Shown: positions 24,590-32,366, numbered from the stretch's first letter. The stretch is DNA of 40,516 bases from JBBREP01 sp036501845 (GCA_036501845.1 DASXZO010000017.1:1-40516); one strand, 5' to 3'. The notes: generated by a model not told the origin, from the sequence alone. Program-made: numbers and translations.

Positions 24590-25276
24590 TCAACCGTCGA
24601 GTTCGGCTCGCGCGTGCCTGAGCGCATGCTCGAGGAACGAGGATGTGCCCTCGAAACTTGGCGCGCCGAGGTTGCTCACACTCACCACGGCGATCGCGGC
24701 GCTGTGGTCGATGGGCGCGGCGATCACATACGAGTACAGGTTGGGGCCGATGATCTCGTAGGCGATCTCGCCCGACGTCACCTGCGGCGCGCGGAGCGCG
24801 TAGACGGTGTACGACGCCCCGTCACGTGTCTTGGCTGTACATGCGAAGTGCTTGCGCGCGTCGTTCACGAGCGCGGCCGCGCCGCGCGTCGCGTCGATCT
24901 CGATCTCCTCGTAGAGCTCTGGTCCGCCCGGTGGGGCGAACGTGCGCGACGCGTCGGCCTGCGGTGAATGGCCCTTCGTCGCGGGACAGGTCGCCGCGCC
25001 ACCGGTCTCGGCCGTGCCTTGCTGGACTGTTCCGGTGGGCATCGCCGACAGGGGCAGAAGCGCGGCCTTCGCATCGGCCAGGCTCGTCTTCTCGGCGCCC
25101 GTGCGTCCGCCCGCGGCCATCACGACGCCGACCGCCACCACGATGATGATCACGACGCAACTACCGACGGCGGCCCATAACCCCCGCCGCCGAGCGCGGC
25201 GCGGCTTCGCGTTGGGCGCGTATGACTCCGGGTCGTTCGGGTTGCCGTGGCCCGGCGCGGGCGGCATCTCGGCCAC
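24590..25276 (-). CDS. Single-pass membrane protein with extracytoplasmic domain, function unknown
   Basis: 228 aa from GTG at 25276. A Pro/Asn-rich cytoplasmic head of about 30 residues with the basic cluster KPRRARRRG is followed by one membrane helix (33-56, WAAVGSCVVIIIVVAVGVVM). The exported part (about 170 residues) contains two cysteines, one near residue 98 (TCPATK) and one near 150 (FACTAKT), that could form a disulphide. The fold pattern (ALRAPQVTSGEIAYEII, IAVVSVSNLG) resembles the sensor-like extracellular domains of actinobacterial lipoproteins and PknH-type kinases; this is a weak impression. Partner genes are not evident. Confidence 0.72.
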   Translation of the reverse strand: MAEMPPAPGHGNPNDPESYAPNAKPRRARRRGLWAAVGSCVVIIIVVAVGVVMAAGGRTGAEKTSLADAKAALLPLSAMPTGTVQQGTAETGGAATCPATKGHSPQADASRTFAPPGGPELYEEIEIDATRGAAALVNDARKHFACTAKTRDGASYTVYALRAPQVTSGEIAYEIIGPNLYSYVIAAPIDHSAAIAVVSVSNLGAPSFEGTSSFLEHALRHARAELDG

Positions 25277-25367
25277 GACGAATCAGCGTAAGGGCCGTTG
25301 CGGCGCTCCGACGCGTGGTCTCGCCGATCACGAACATGTGTCACAACGGCACGATTCGCTCCCGAAG

Positions 25368-25373
25368 TAGGTT
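25368..25373 (+). promoter_or_regulatory. -10 element of a leaderless promoter
   Basis: TAGGTT ends exactly 6 nt before the ATG at 25380, the same hexamer and spacing as the DUF222 gene at the left edge. No convincing -35 is visible and no Shine-Dalgarno sequence precedes the ATG. Confidence 0.45.
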
Positions 25374-25379
25374 CGCTTC

Positions 25380-25664
25380 ATGCACTACGCGGCGGTCGTC
25401 AACGTCGACAACAGTGGTGAGGACCCGGAAGAAGGGCGCCGTGGCCTGCGCGACGAACTCGCCCCTGCGATGCGCCTCGTTCCGGGCTTCGTGTCGGGCC
25501 AGTTCCTCACCGACTACGAGCACGGTCGTGGCATCGGCATCGTCGTGTTGGAGACACGCGAACAAGCCGAGCAGCTCGCGGCAGGATTCGCCGTGGATGT
25601 CGAGATCCGCCCCGGCGTGAAGGTCACCGCGTCAGAAGTCTTCGAGGTCTCCGCAACCGCGTAG
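25380..25664 (+). CDS. Small conserved protein, dimeric alpha/beta-barrel-like
   Basis: 94 aa. The pattern MHYAAVVNVDNS, a helix around EEGRRGLRDELAPAMRLVPG, strand GFVSGQFLTDYEHGRGIGIVVLE and helix TREQAEQLAAGF fits a ferredoxin-like/ABM-type fold in which two chains pair. No catalytic residues can be named. It stands alone: the upstream gene is divergent, the downstream one convergent. Probably leaderless (see promoter at 25368-25373). Confidence 0.7.
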   Translation: MHYAAVVNVDNSGEDPEEGRRGLRDELAPAMRLVPGFVSGQFLTDYEHGRGIGIVVLETREQAEQLAAGFAVDVEIRPGVKVTASEVFEVSATA

Positions 25665-25711
25665 CGCCTACCGTGGCGCGCGCCGTTGAGCGATCCCTCC
25701 GGCGGCTCGAC

Positions 25712-26236
25712 CTATCGGAAGCCCTGCCATGTCGTCTGGCTGTAGTGATCGCCCTTGCGGAAGCCGAGGCCGCGCATTGGGCGCACGCGGAAGACGAGTA
25801 TGTGCCCGCCGGCATCGCGGTCGCTGAACGCGCCGTCGCGCACCACGAAGTCCCACGGACCGTTCTGATACTTGGCCGCGAACGCGGTGGCGACCGGTTC
25901 GAGCGTGGCGTCGTCGGTCACCTGCTCGGCCTGGCCTTCGATCACGACGTCGAGCGCGCCTTCGACGAGGCCGCTCTGCCCCGTCGTCAGCACGCACGAC
26001 TGATTCTCGGCCAGATTACTCGCCTTGCGCTCCTCGGGCCCGGTGCAGAACCAGAGCGCGTCGTCGTGCCAGACGGCGATCAGCGTCGCCACGTGTGGTC
26101 GGCCGTCGGGCCGCACAGTGGAGAGCCAGTAGGTGTCCGCGCCGCGTAACTGCTCCACCGCGGCCGCCCACGGCGTGGGCGGCGCGTCGGCCTCGCTGAA
26201 CCCATGGATCTCCGCGGTCACGTTCGCAGCTGCCAT
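25712..26236 (-). CDS. Pyridoxamine 5'-phosphate oxidase-like flavin/F420-binding protein
   Basis: 174 aa. Split-barrel PPOX fold: YWLSTVRPDGRPHVATLIAVW (cofactor-binding strands), ALWFCTGPEERKASNLAEN with the basic phosphate contact, and the C-terminal FRVRPMRGLGF and YSQTTWQGF. This arrangement is common in the actinobacterial F420- or FMN-dependent PPOX proteins; which cofactor is used is not decided by the residues I can see. AAGGGA precedes the ATG at 26236 at good distance. It is divergent from the copper-oxidase gene (gap about 133 bp). Confidence 0.87.
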   Translation of the reverse strand: MAAANVTAEIHGFSEADAPPTPWAAAVEQLRGADTYWLSTVRPDGRPHVATLIAVWHDDALWFCTGPEERKASNLAENQSCVLTTGQSGLVEGALDVVIEGQAEQVTDDATLEPVATAFAAKYQNGPWDFVVRDGAFSDRDAGGHILVFRVRPMRGLGFRKGDHYSQTTWQGFR

Positions 26237-26369
26237 CGCATTCCCTTCGTGCTCGTCCGCGTCCTGGATCAGTGTTCGAAGCTGTTGTCAAGCCTGGCGC
26301 GGCCGACCCGTTCCAATTGTGACGTCTCCAAACTGGTCCGGCGGTCGTTCTGCTGACAAGCTTGCGCGC

Positions 26370-27971
26370 GTGAGGCTCATGGGCGGGAGCCGTGCTGCGT
26401 TCGCGGGCGCGGTTGCGGTGTTGGCAGTCGGCGGTGCGTTGGTGACCGGCGCGACGTTCGCGGGCGGCAGTCAACGGGCCAAGTCTGGGCCTCGGCCCGA
26501 CGGCGAGACCGTGTTCGCGGAACGCGCGACGCCTCCCGCTCGATCGTTGCCGGTAGCGAGCGCCGCGCCGAGCGCGATCGGCGCGTGGTCGAAAGCAATC
26601 GTCGACAAGACGGGTGTGATCGGTGTGCATGCCGTCCTGCTCGACACGGATCGCGTGCTGCTGTGGGGTCCGCACACGGTCACGCAACCCGACGGCACCG
26701 TCGAGAACCAAACGACCGCTTCGATCTTCGATCCCAAGACGGGCGCGACGCGCCGCGACGACCCGCCCGAAGACGACGACGTGTTCTGCGGCGGCGCGAC
26801 GGTGCTCGGTGACGGCACCGTGCTCGTCGTCGGCGGACGGAACTACGACGGGCCCATGCGTACTGGTGACCCGGTGGTGCTGCTCTTCCATCCGGCCACA
26901 GAGACATGGACCGAGGCGCCCAACATGGCGGCGGGCCGTTGGTATCCCACGGTCACGGAGCTCGCCGACGGCGGCGCCGCGCTCGTGGCCGGGCTCGATC
27001 AGAACGCTAAGCCGAACAACACCGTCGAACGCTTCGGGCCGTTGCCGTCGACGACATCGGCCGTCGTCGGCAGGATGGTGCTCAACGCCACGCAGTCGCG
27101 CTACCCGAACGAGTTCCTACTGCCGAACGGCCACGTGTTCACGTTCGCGGGCAACACCACGAACTTCATGGACCCGTCCACATGGAAGCTCGACGGTGGG
27201 CCGGTGCCGCTCGGCGCGCAATACGACTACCCGAATGCGGTGCCGCTCCCGATCACGCCGGGCCACGACATCCACATGGTGGTCTACGGCGGGAAGGCCA
27301 AGTTCGGCGCGACCGCGACGCGTCTCTCCGAAGGTATCGACCTCTCGAGCAAGTCGCCGAAGTTCACGGCCCTCACACCGATGCCGCAAGCACGCTCGAA
27401 CATGAACTCGGTGCTGCTGCCCGACGGGAGTGTTCTTGTTGTCGGCGGCAACACGTCGTCCGACTTCGGCACGCCCTACCTCCAGTCGTTGCTGTACAAC
27501 CCGGCGACCGACACGTGGACGCCGATGGCGTCGCAGGCGTTGCGGCGGGCGTATCACTCGACCGCGGTATTGCTGCCCGACGGTCGCGTGCTGTCGGCAG
27601 GCGACAACGGGCCAGGCCCGATCGCCGGCCGCAACCGTGTCGAGATCTACTCGCCGCCATACCTGTTCAAGGGAACACGACCGTCGATCGTGTCGGCGCC
27701 TGCGACCGCGAACCGAGGCACGAAGATCTCGGTCACCACGACCACTCCGATCCGCGAGCTCGTGCTCATCGCTCCGAGTGCCACAACGCACGCCACGAAC
27801 ATGCACCAGCGGCTCGTGCAGCTCGCCACCGCTCCGCTCGCCAACGGTTCGGCAAAGGGATTGCGCGCAACCGTCCCGGCCGACGGCACCGTGCCGCCCG
27901 GTCCCTACATGCTGTTCGCACTCGACGCGAACGGCATCCCGTCCGTCGCCACCTGGCTCATGGTGCACTGA
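26370..27971 (+). CDS. Secreted copper-radical oxidase (glyoxal/galactose oxidase type)
   Basis: 533 aa counted from the GTG at 26370; an ATG at 26379 is equally possible. An N-terminal hydrophobic segment (about 9-31) acts as signal peptide or anchor. A seven-bladed kelch propeller follows and a C-terminal E-set domain (DUF1929), about 440-533. The residues that build the Cys-Tyr radical and copper site of galactose/glyoxal oxidase are all present: Cys140 (DVFCGGATV), Tyr192 (GRWYPTV), Tyr395-His396 (RAYHSTAVLLPDGRV) and His474 (THATNMHQR). RWYPT favours the glyoxal-oxidase branch. It would oxidise an aldehyde or alcohol with O2, yielding H2O2, outside the cell. A strong hairpin terminator follows its stop codon. 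Confidence 0.9.
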   Translation: MRLMGGSRAAFAGAVAVLAVGGALVTGATFAGGSQRAKSGPRPDGETVFAERATPPARSLPVASAAPSAIGAWSKAIVDKTGVIGVHAVLLDTDRVLLWGPHTVTQPDGTVENQTTASIFDPKTGATRRDDPPEDDDVFCGGATVLGDGTVLVVGGRNYDGPMRTGDPVVLLFHPATETWTEAPNMAAGRWYPTVTELADGGAALVAGLDQNAKPNNTVERFGPLPSTTSAVVGRMVLNATQSRYPNEFLLPNGHVFTFAGNTTNFMDPSTWKLDGGPVPLGAQYDYPNAVPLPITPGHDIHMVVYGGKAKFGATATRLSEGIDLSSKSPKFTALTPMPQARSNMNSVLLPDGSVLVVGGNTSSDFGTPYLQSLLYNPATDTWTPMASQALRRAYHSTAVLLPDGRVLSAGDNGPGPIAGRNRVEIYSPPYLFKGTRPSIVSAPATANRGTKISVTTTTPIRELVLIAPSATTHATNMHQRLVQLATAPLANGSAKGLRATVPADGTVPPGPYMLFALDANGIPSVATWLMVH

Positions 27972-27999
27972 CACGCGGTCGAGCAATCTCGGCCGCGTG
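27972..27999. terminator. 12-bp hairpin right after the copper-oxidase gene
   Basis: CACGCGGTCGAG (27972-27983) pairs over its full length (one G-U) with CTCGGCCGCGTG (27988-27999) across a CAAT loop. It begins at the base after the stop codon and has no T-run, as is common for actinobacterial terminators. It could also serve tRNA-Arg transcription from the right, 37 bp beyond the displaced tRNA end. Confidence 0.7.
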
Positions 28000-28035
28000 C
28001 ACCCGGTTTCTCGAGCGGTTGGGTAGGTGTCTCGG

Positions 28036-28081
28036 GAGCACCCCCGGCAGGACTCGAACCTGCGACCTTGTCATTCGAAGT
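28036..28081 (-). repeat. Displaced 3' half of tRNA-Arg (candidate attachment site)
   Basis: Bases 28036-28075 are identical to 29253-29292 (40 of 40); after one mismatch in the anticodon (28076) five more match. The identity covers the 3' side of the anticodon loop, variable loop, T-arm and 3' acceptor strand, then ends, which is a typical tRNA attachment core. The 5' half of the tRNA is missing, so this is not a functional tRNA gene. Confidence 0.8.
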
Positions 28082-28106
28082 TCGCCTCGGCCGTGATTCG
28101 TGGTGA

Positions 28107-28320
28107 TCACCGGTATCGGCGCCTGTCCGTATGTCCTGGCGCGAGTCGGTCGTGGAGCTCGGCCGCATCGTCGTGCGAAGCTTTGGCCCGCGTGCGGACC
28201 GCCTCGTTGCGATCCGCGAGCGCGTTCGGACGCTCGGAAGGGCGGCGTCTCGTTCCTTCTCGGCCAACTGCCGCTCACGCTCCACCAGGTCCTCGGAAGC
28301 GAGCGTATGCAGACCTACGC
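28107..28320 (-). pseudogene. Frameshifted remnant of a charged coiled-coil protein
   Basis: On the minus strand one frame reads LVERERQLAEKERDAA and the next frame continues with RNEAVRTRAKASHDDAAELH and ends at a TGA (28107). The heptad-rich, highly charged pattern is continuous across the frame change at about 28240, which indicates one decayed gene. The full-length parent is not visible. Its function is unknown. Confidence 0.45.
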
Positions 28321-28385
28321 GCGCTCTCTAGAGCCAAGCCTTATGGCTGTGCCGTGCAACGCTCGAATGCATACTGGTGGTAGCC

Positions 28386-28443
28386 GCAACGGTGGACCTC
28401 GCCGCCATCGAGGCGCCGGGTCACAGGTGTTGACAGGCCGGGC
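28386..28443 (-). pseudogene. Decayed third copy of the CxxC/HxC protein
   Basis: ARPV (28443-28432) and, in another frame, VTRRLDGGEVHRCGY (ending about 28380) match the two ends of the C-terminal half of the intact copies (ARPV...VT-x3-G-x-EVHRC). The middle and the N-terminal CxxC part are lost. It lies directly downstream of the intact minus-strand copy, as expected after a tandem duplication and decay. Confidence 0.5.
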
Positions 28444-28480
28444 AGGGGTGAACCCGTTACTCGGCGTCCGTGCTCGGGGC

Positions 28481-28663
28481 TTACTCCGGTCGGCTACTCG
28501 GGGACTCGGGAGGGTCACAGCGGTGGACCTCGCGGCCCTCGTGCGTCACGATGCGAACAACACGGTGCCCGCCCGTCCCGCCGAGCGCGACCACGGGCCG
28601 AGCCGTCGCCGGTAGCCCTTCAACTTGTGTCCCGCACCCTGGGCAGCGCCACTGTGCATCCAT
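28481..28663 (-). CDS. Small CxxC/HxC putative zinc-binding protein A
   Basis: 60 aa. Starts MDAQWRCPGCG, has ARPVVAL and GTGGHRVVRIVT, and ends EVHRC followed by a Ser/Pro tail. Cys7, Cys10, His47 and Cys49 could make one zinc site (CxxC plus HxC). GAGGGA about 8 nt upstream supports the ATG at 28663. The paralogue at 28873 is about 50% identical over 45 aligned residues with no gap, and the invariant residues include all four candidate metal ligands, which argues that both are real proteins. I do not recognise the family. Possible roles are nucleic-acid or protein binding within the tRNA-Arg element. Confidence 0.7.
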   Translation of the reverse strand: MDAQWRCPGCGTQVEGLPATARPVVALGGTGGHRVVRIVTHEGREVHRCDPPESPSSRPE

Positions 28664-28872
28664 GCTTGTTCCCTCGTCCGTGCTTGCGGGCTACCCGTTG
28701 TGCTCGGCCGTGATGCGTTGTGCGAACCGAGTGCCCGATGGCGGCCGCGGTGCCTCGGGTGTAAAATGGCGGCATCCCATTTGGGAAGCTGCGACTCTGA
28801 CCCCTGGCTGCGCTTCGCGACCGCCCCGCACCGCTCCGGTTTCGCTCCATCACTCACGAGAAGCGAGAAGCC
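28664..28872. promoter_or_regulatory. Divergent intergenic region between proteins A and B
   Basis: 209 bp with no convincing gene. It contains TAAAAT at 28762-28767, the most A/T-rich -10-like hexamer of the island, and just beyond it a TCCCA-TT-TGGGA dyad. These are plausible promoter and operator elements for protein B; protein A has a good ribosome site but no clear -10 could be placed. Confidence 0.3.
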
Positions 28873-29073
28873 GTGCAACTCCAAAACGACCAGTGGTTCT
28901 GCACATACTGTGGCCAACATGTTGACGGCATCGCGCCCGACGCGCGGCCCGTCGCCGGTTTGGTGGGCACGTCGGGAAAACCGACCGAGCGCGTCGTAAC
29001 GGTGGACGGACAAGAAGTCCACCGTTGCGAGGGCGTCAACGCTCGCCGCAGCGACAGCCTCGCATCGCAGTAA
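28873..29073 (+). CDS. Small CxxC/HxC putative zinc-binding protein B
   Basis: 66 aa from the GTG at 28873. The core WFCTYCGQHVDG, ARPVAGL, GTSG, RVVTVDGQEVHRC aligns with protein A without gaps (23 identities in 45). Candidate ligands are Cys10, Cys13, His50 and Cys52. It is transcribed away from protein A across a 209-bp intergenic region that holds a TAAAAT hexamer (28762-28767) and a small TCCCA-TT-TGGGA dyad (about 28773-28784). The third-position substitutions between the copies, with conserved amino acids, indicate past purifying selection. No known function is assigned. Confidence 0.7.
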   Translation: MQLQNDQWFCTYCGQHVDGIAPDARPVAGLVGTSGKPTERVVTVDGQEVHRCEGVNARRSDSLASQ

Positions 29074-29220
29074 CCGCTGCCCTCCCACTGTCCGTGTTGC
29101 CGAGAGGCACACGAACGATCACGCCGCGGCCTCCGCCTGGCGGCGCAAAACTCGGCTTCCCGATTTCAACGACGCGCTGGCGGCGCGGAGCACCGAAGTA
29201 CGAGCAAGCGTGCCGTCGTA

Positions 29221-29242
29221 GGTCACGCGCAACGCTGTGACC
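29221..29242 (-). terminator. Hairpin downstream of tRNA-Arg
   Basis: GGTCAC (29221-29226) and GCG pair with CGC and GTGACC (29237-29242), nine base pairs with one bulged T and a CAA loop. It lies 13 nt beyond the tRNA 3' end in the direction of transcription. Confidence 0.5.
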
Positions 29243-29255
29243 AGGACTCCGAGAG

Positions 29256-29329
29256 CACCCCCGGCAGGACTCGAACCTGCGACCTTGTCATTAGAAGTGA
29301 CTTGCTCTATCCGCCTGAGCTACGGGGGC
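29256..29329 (-). tRNA. tRNA-Arg (anticodon UCU)
   Basis: 74 nt cloverleaf on the minus strand: acceptor GCCCCCG with CGGGGGT, D-stem GCTC/GAGC, anticodon loop CTTCTAA (anticodon TCT, reads AGA), T-arm GCAGG-TTCGAGT-CCTGC, discriminator G. The CCA end is not encoded. The first anticodon-stem pair (27-43) is an A-A mismatch; the other four pair. The 3' half is directly repeated at 28036. Confidence 0.93.
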
Positions 29330-29385
29330 GTGATCCCAGCCAACGCTAACTGACCGCGGTCCGTGCGCCGGTTGTACATCGGTGT

Positions 29386-31353
29386 CTACGTCGCCGCTCT
29401 CGAGAGGTCGTACAGGGTGCCGAGCGCCGACGAGCCGGTTGCGGTGGACGACACGGCAGTGCCGTGCTGCTCGGCCCACGACGCAATTGCGGAGCCGCCG
29501 CCGGCTCCGCCCGGACCACCGACGCCGCCGCCAGAGTTGACGAGGATGTAGCGCACCTCGCCCTTGGCCACGAGTTGCTCGAACTGCGCGAGCGTCGGCG
29601 CGGGATCGCTGCCACTGAACCCGCCGATCGTGATCACGGCGTCCCCCGACTCGATGATGATCGACGCAGAGCTCTGCGACGAGAACGCGGCCACGAGGTA
29701 CTTCGCCGACCCGCGGTGCGCCTGCAACCACTTCACGAGTGACTGCACCTCAGTGTTCGACGTCGTGTTGCCGCCGAGCCCACCACCGAATCCTCCGCCG
29801 AACCCACCGGTTCCAGTTGCCGGTCCGGCGAGCACGATCGAGCCGGTCTCGGGGTGCGCGATCGTGGTCGCCGCGTAGGCGAACGGTCCCGCGAGCAAGG
29901 CGAGGGTGAGCGCGGCACCGCCGATGGCGACGAGCGCGCGCCGGCGAGCGAACGCCGCCACGTACAGCGCAAACGCGCCCGCACCCACCGCGCACGCGAT
30001 CGTGCCGCGAAGCCATGGCGTGAAGGATGGCGCGCGCCGGAGCAGGGAGATGTCGAGCGCCGCTGTCGCGAAGACTGCGGCGGGGAGTGCGCACCGCAGC
30101 ATCGGCGAGCGCCGCCCGAGCTCCCACAGCGCGATCGCGCCTGCTGCCGCGAGCGCGGCGATCGCCGGTGCGAGTTGCACGGTGTAGTACGCGTGGAAGA
30201 TGCCCTTGGAAAGACTGAACACTGCCGCGCACGTGGCGGCCCACGTGCCCCAGAGCACCCAGCCCGCGCGATCGCGATCGGTTCGGGGCGCGCGTCGGGT
30301 GAGCCAGAGGCCTGCGAGCAGGCCGGCGACTGCGAGCGGGATCAGCCATGCGATCTGACCGCCGAGCTCGCTGTTGAACAGTCGGAACAGGCCGCGCGTG
30401 CCGCCGAAGCCGTTGCCGCCGCCGCCGGGGCTGCCGCCGTTCGCGCCGCCGGTGGAGCCGAAGATGCGAGCGAAGCCGTTGTAGCCGAGCACGAGGCTCC
30501 AAATGCTGTTGTTGCTCGTTGATCCGATGTACGGGCGAGCCGACGCGGGCCACAGCCACACTGCGATCGCCCACCACGACGACGCCACCACGAGCGCAAC
30601 CAACGCCGCGCCGAGTTGGGCGATGCGACGCCCAAGCTTCGGCGGCCCGGCAATCAGATACGTCAGCACGAACGCAGGCACGATGAGGAACGCCTGCAAC
30701 ATCTTGGTGTTGAACGCGAAGCCGGTCGCGACGGCGGCGAGCAGAAGTGGTGCGGTGCGCCCCGTCTCGACGGCCTTCCAGAGCGCCCACGCGCCCAAGA
30801 GGCCCAGCAACGTGAGAATCGCGTCGGGGTTGTTGTAGCGGAACATGAGTGCGGCCACTGGTGTGACCGCAAACGCGAGTGCGGCAAGATGCGCAGCGAT
30901 GTCGCCGCGCCAACGCCGAACGAGGTGGTGCAAGACCAGCACCGACGCGACGCCGGCGATCGCTTCGGGAAGCAGCATGCTCCAGGTGGAGTAGCCGAAC
31001 ACGCGTGCCGACAGACCCATCACCCACATTGCGACGGGTGGCTTGTCGACCGTGATGAAGCTGCCGGCGTCGAGCGAGGCGAAGAACCAAGCCTTCCAGC
31101 TCACCGACGCGCTCTTCACCGCCGCGGCGTAATAGGAGTTGCCGGCGCCGACCGCGGCGAAATTCCACGTGTAGAGCACGGTCGTGAACGTCGCGATCGC
31201 TGCGGTGATCCACGCGTGGGAGCGGCGTGGGCGCGGCAAGGCATCCGCTCTTGTGTCGATGGGCCGCGGCGGCCGCGCATGCGGCGACGCGCCGCGCGCG
31301 TGTTGGGAATCGACGGTGTCGCTCGGTTCGAGCAGGGTCGTCGTGTCGCTCAT
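29386..31353 (-). CDS. GT39-type polyprenyl-phosphate mannosyltransferase-like membrane protein
   Basis: 655 aa. A cytoplasmic head of about 45 residues precedes some 11-13 membrane helices. The first extracytoplasmic loop has NSYYAAAVKSASVSWKAWFF and DKPPVAMWVMGL, as in ArnT/PMT-family (GT39, YkcB-like) enzymes whose acidic residue in this loop is catalytic. Glycine-rich loops (GGSPGGGGNGFGG at about 305, GGFGGGFGGGLGG at about 525) and a C-terminal exported domain (DAVITIGGFSGSDPAPTLAQ, then VRYILVNSGGG) are characteristic of the actinobacterial branch. Likely role: transfer of a sugar from a lipid carrier to a cell-envelope acceptor. The start is the ATG at 31353. Confidence 0.87.
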   Translation of the reverse strand: MSDTTTLLEPSDTVDSQHARGASPHARPPRPIDTRADALPRPRRSHAWITAAIATFTTVLYTWNFAAVGAGNSYYAAAVKSASVSWKAWFFASLDAGSFITVDKPPVAMWVMGLSARVFGYSTWSMLLPEAIAGVASVLVLHHLVRRWRGDIAAHLAALAFAVTPVAALMFRYNNPDAILTLLGLLGAWALWKAVETGRTAPLLLAAVATGFAFNTKMLQAFLIVPAFVLTYLIAGPPKLGRRIAQLGAALVALVVASSWWAIAVWLWPASARPYIGSTSNNSIWSLVLGYNGFARIFGSTGGANGGSPGGGGNGFGGTRGLFRLFNSELGGQIAWLIPLAVAGLLAGLWLTRRAPRTDRDRAGWVLWGTWAATCAAVFSLSKGIFHAYYTVQLAPAIAALAAAGAIALWELGRRSPMLRCALPAAVFATAALDISLLRRAPSFTPWLRGTIACAVGAGAFALYVAAFARRRALVAIGGAALTLALLAGPFAYAATTIAHPETGSIVLAGPATGTGGFGGGFGGGLGGNTTSNTEVQSLVKWLQAHRGSAKYLVAAFSSQSSASIIIESGDAVITIGGFSGSDPAPTLAQFEQLVAKGEVRYILVNSGGGVGGPGGAGGGSAIASWAEQHGTAVSSTATGSSALGTLYDLSRAAT

Positions 31354-31423
31354 TCACTTACTCTGCAAGCGATACATCCGACCGCGCTCTGCGCTTCCTG
31401 GGATCTTCCGCCGAAGGTGCTGG

Positions 31424-31444
31424 CGCGGTTCCTCGTGAACCGCG
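31424..31444 (+). promoter_or_regulatory. 8-bp hairpin in the leader of the 31499 gene
   Basis: CGCGGTTC (31424-31431) and GAACCGCG (31437-31444) pair perfectly across a 5-nt loop, in the 145-bp gap between the divergent GT39 gene and the frameshifted secreted-protein gene. Role unknown: a leader structure or operator. Confidence 0.35.
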
Positions 31445-31498
31445 TTCAGCTCGCCGCCGTACAACGGCGTGACGCCGCGCGAACGATCGGAGGCAGTG

Positions 31499-32366
31499 AT
31501 GCAGGGCAAATTCATCAAGGGTGTCGTGACGGGCGCGGTCGTGAGCGGCCTCACGCTCGCGTCAACTGCTGCGTTTGCAGGCAGCGGCATCGGTGCCGTG
31601 TTCAATCTGGGCAAGACGAACGCGGTCAATGCCACGAGCGTGCTGCAAGGTTCGACGAATGGGCAACAGCTGGCGTTGCGAACTCGAACGCGGGTGCCGC
31701 GGCCAGCGGTATCGGGATCCAGACGAACGCGAACCGGCCACCACTGGTTGTGAACTCGAAGGTGAAGGTCAACAACCTCAACGGCGACTTGCTCGACGGT
31801 GTCGACTCCAGCGCGCTGCAGAGGCGGGTCACCGGTGTCTGCTCCAACGGCACGGCGATCGCGAGTGTTGACTCGACCTGCTCGACGGCTTTGCCGCGAG
31901 CGCGTCGCAAACGCGGGTCACGGGACAGTGCACGAACGGAACGGGTATCAGGGCCATCAACTCGGATGGTTCGACGAGCTGTACGACGAGCGCAGTGATT
32001 CCGATCCACGAAGACATCGTGTCGAATCGAACGGCCGTCGACGTCTTCGCGCCGGCTGGGGTGACCGTGAGCACGGACTGCCACGTGGGCGGCCAGCCGG
32101 CAGGCTTCTCGTTCCATGCCGGTGCTCGTTCCGGAGGCACGTTGAACTGGATGTTCAGCCTGGGCGGCGCGAGGAGCACGGTCAACGCCAATGGTGCGGC
32201 GCTGTCGGAGGGTGCCGTGCTGCCGATCGCGCCGACGACCACGAACCGGTTGGAAGGTCAGTTCATCTGGGCCGAGGCCAAGTTCGTGGTCACGTTCACG
32301 CTACATTTCCTCGACCTCGGTGGGCGGTGCGAACTCACGGGTACCGCCGAAGTGGGTGCGCTGTAG
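31499..32366 (+). pseudogene. Secreted repeat protein, broken by two frameshifts (or sequence errors)
   Basis: GGAGG 5-6 nt before the ATG at 31499 and a signal peptide (KFIKGVVTGAVVSGLTLAS, cleaved at AFA) start a good gene. The frame changes at about 31672 (from QQLA to VANSNAGAAASGIGIQ) and again at about 31862-31880 (from NGTAIASV to DLLDGFAASASQ), each equal to loss of one base, and then runs to the TAG at 32366. Joined, the protein has two tandem units of type DLLDGxxxxALQxRVTGxCxNGTxI, known from actinobacterial surface proteins, followed by a beta-rich C-terminal domain (MFSLGGARSTVNANGAAL, FVVTFTLHFLDLGG). The coding pattern stays intact throughout, so sequence error is a serious alternative to recent decay. 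Confidence 0.7.

Larger units (their letters stand above)
28036..29252. mobile_element. Small integrated element or island remnant at tRNA-Arg
   Basis: The segment between the intact tRNA-Arg gene (29256-29329) and a direct repeat of its 3' half (28036-28081) is 1,217 bp. This is the footprint left by site-specific integration into a tRNA 3' end: the insert restores the gene and displaces the original 3' end. The content is accessory: two divergent paralogous CxxC/HxC proteins, a decayed third copy and a frameshifted coiled-coil fragment. No integrase or excisionase gene is visible, so it is either a decayed remnant or moved by an enzyme encoded elsewhere. A simple segmental duplication of the tRNA is the alternative. 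Confidence 0.6.

Noticed and set aside
28036..28081. A second functional tRNA-Arg gene
   Set aside because: Only the 3' half is present; no D-arm, 5' acceptor strand or paired anticodon stem follows.
28036..29252. Integrase gene within the tRNA-Arg element
   Set aside because: No frame shows tyrosine- or serine-recombinase motifs; only small proteins and remnants are present.
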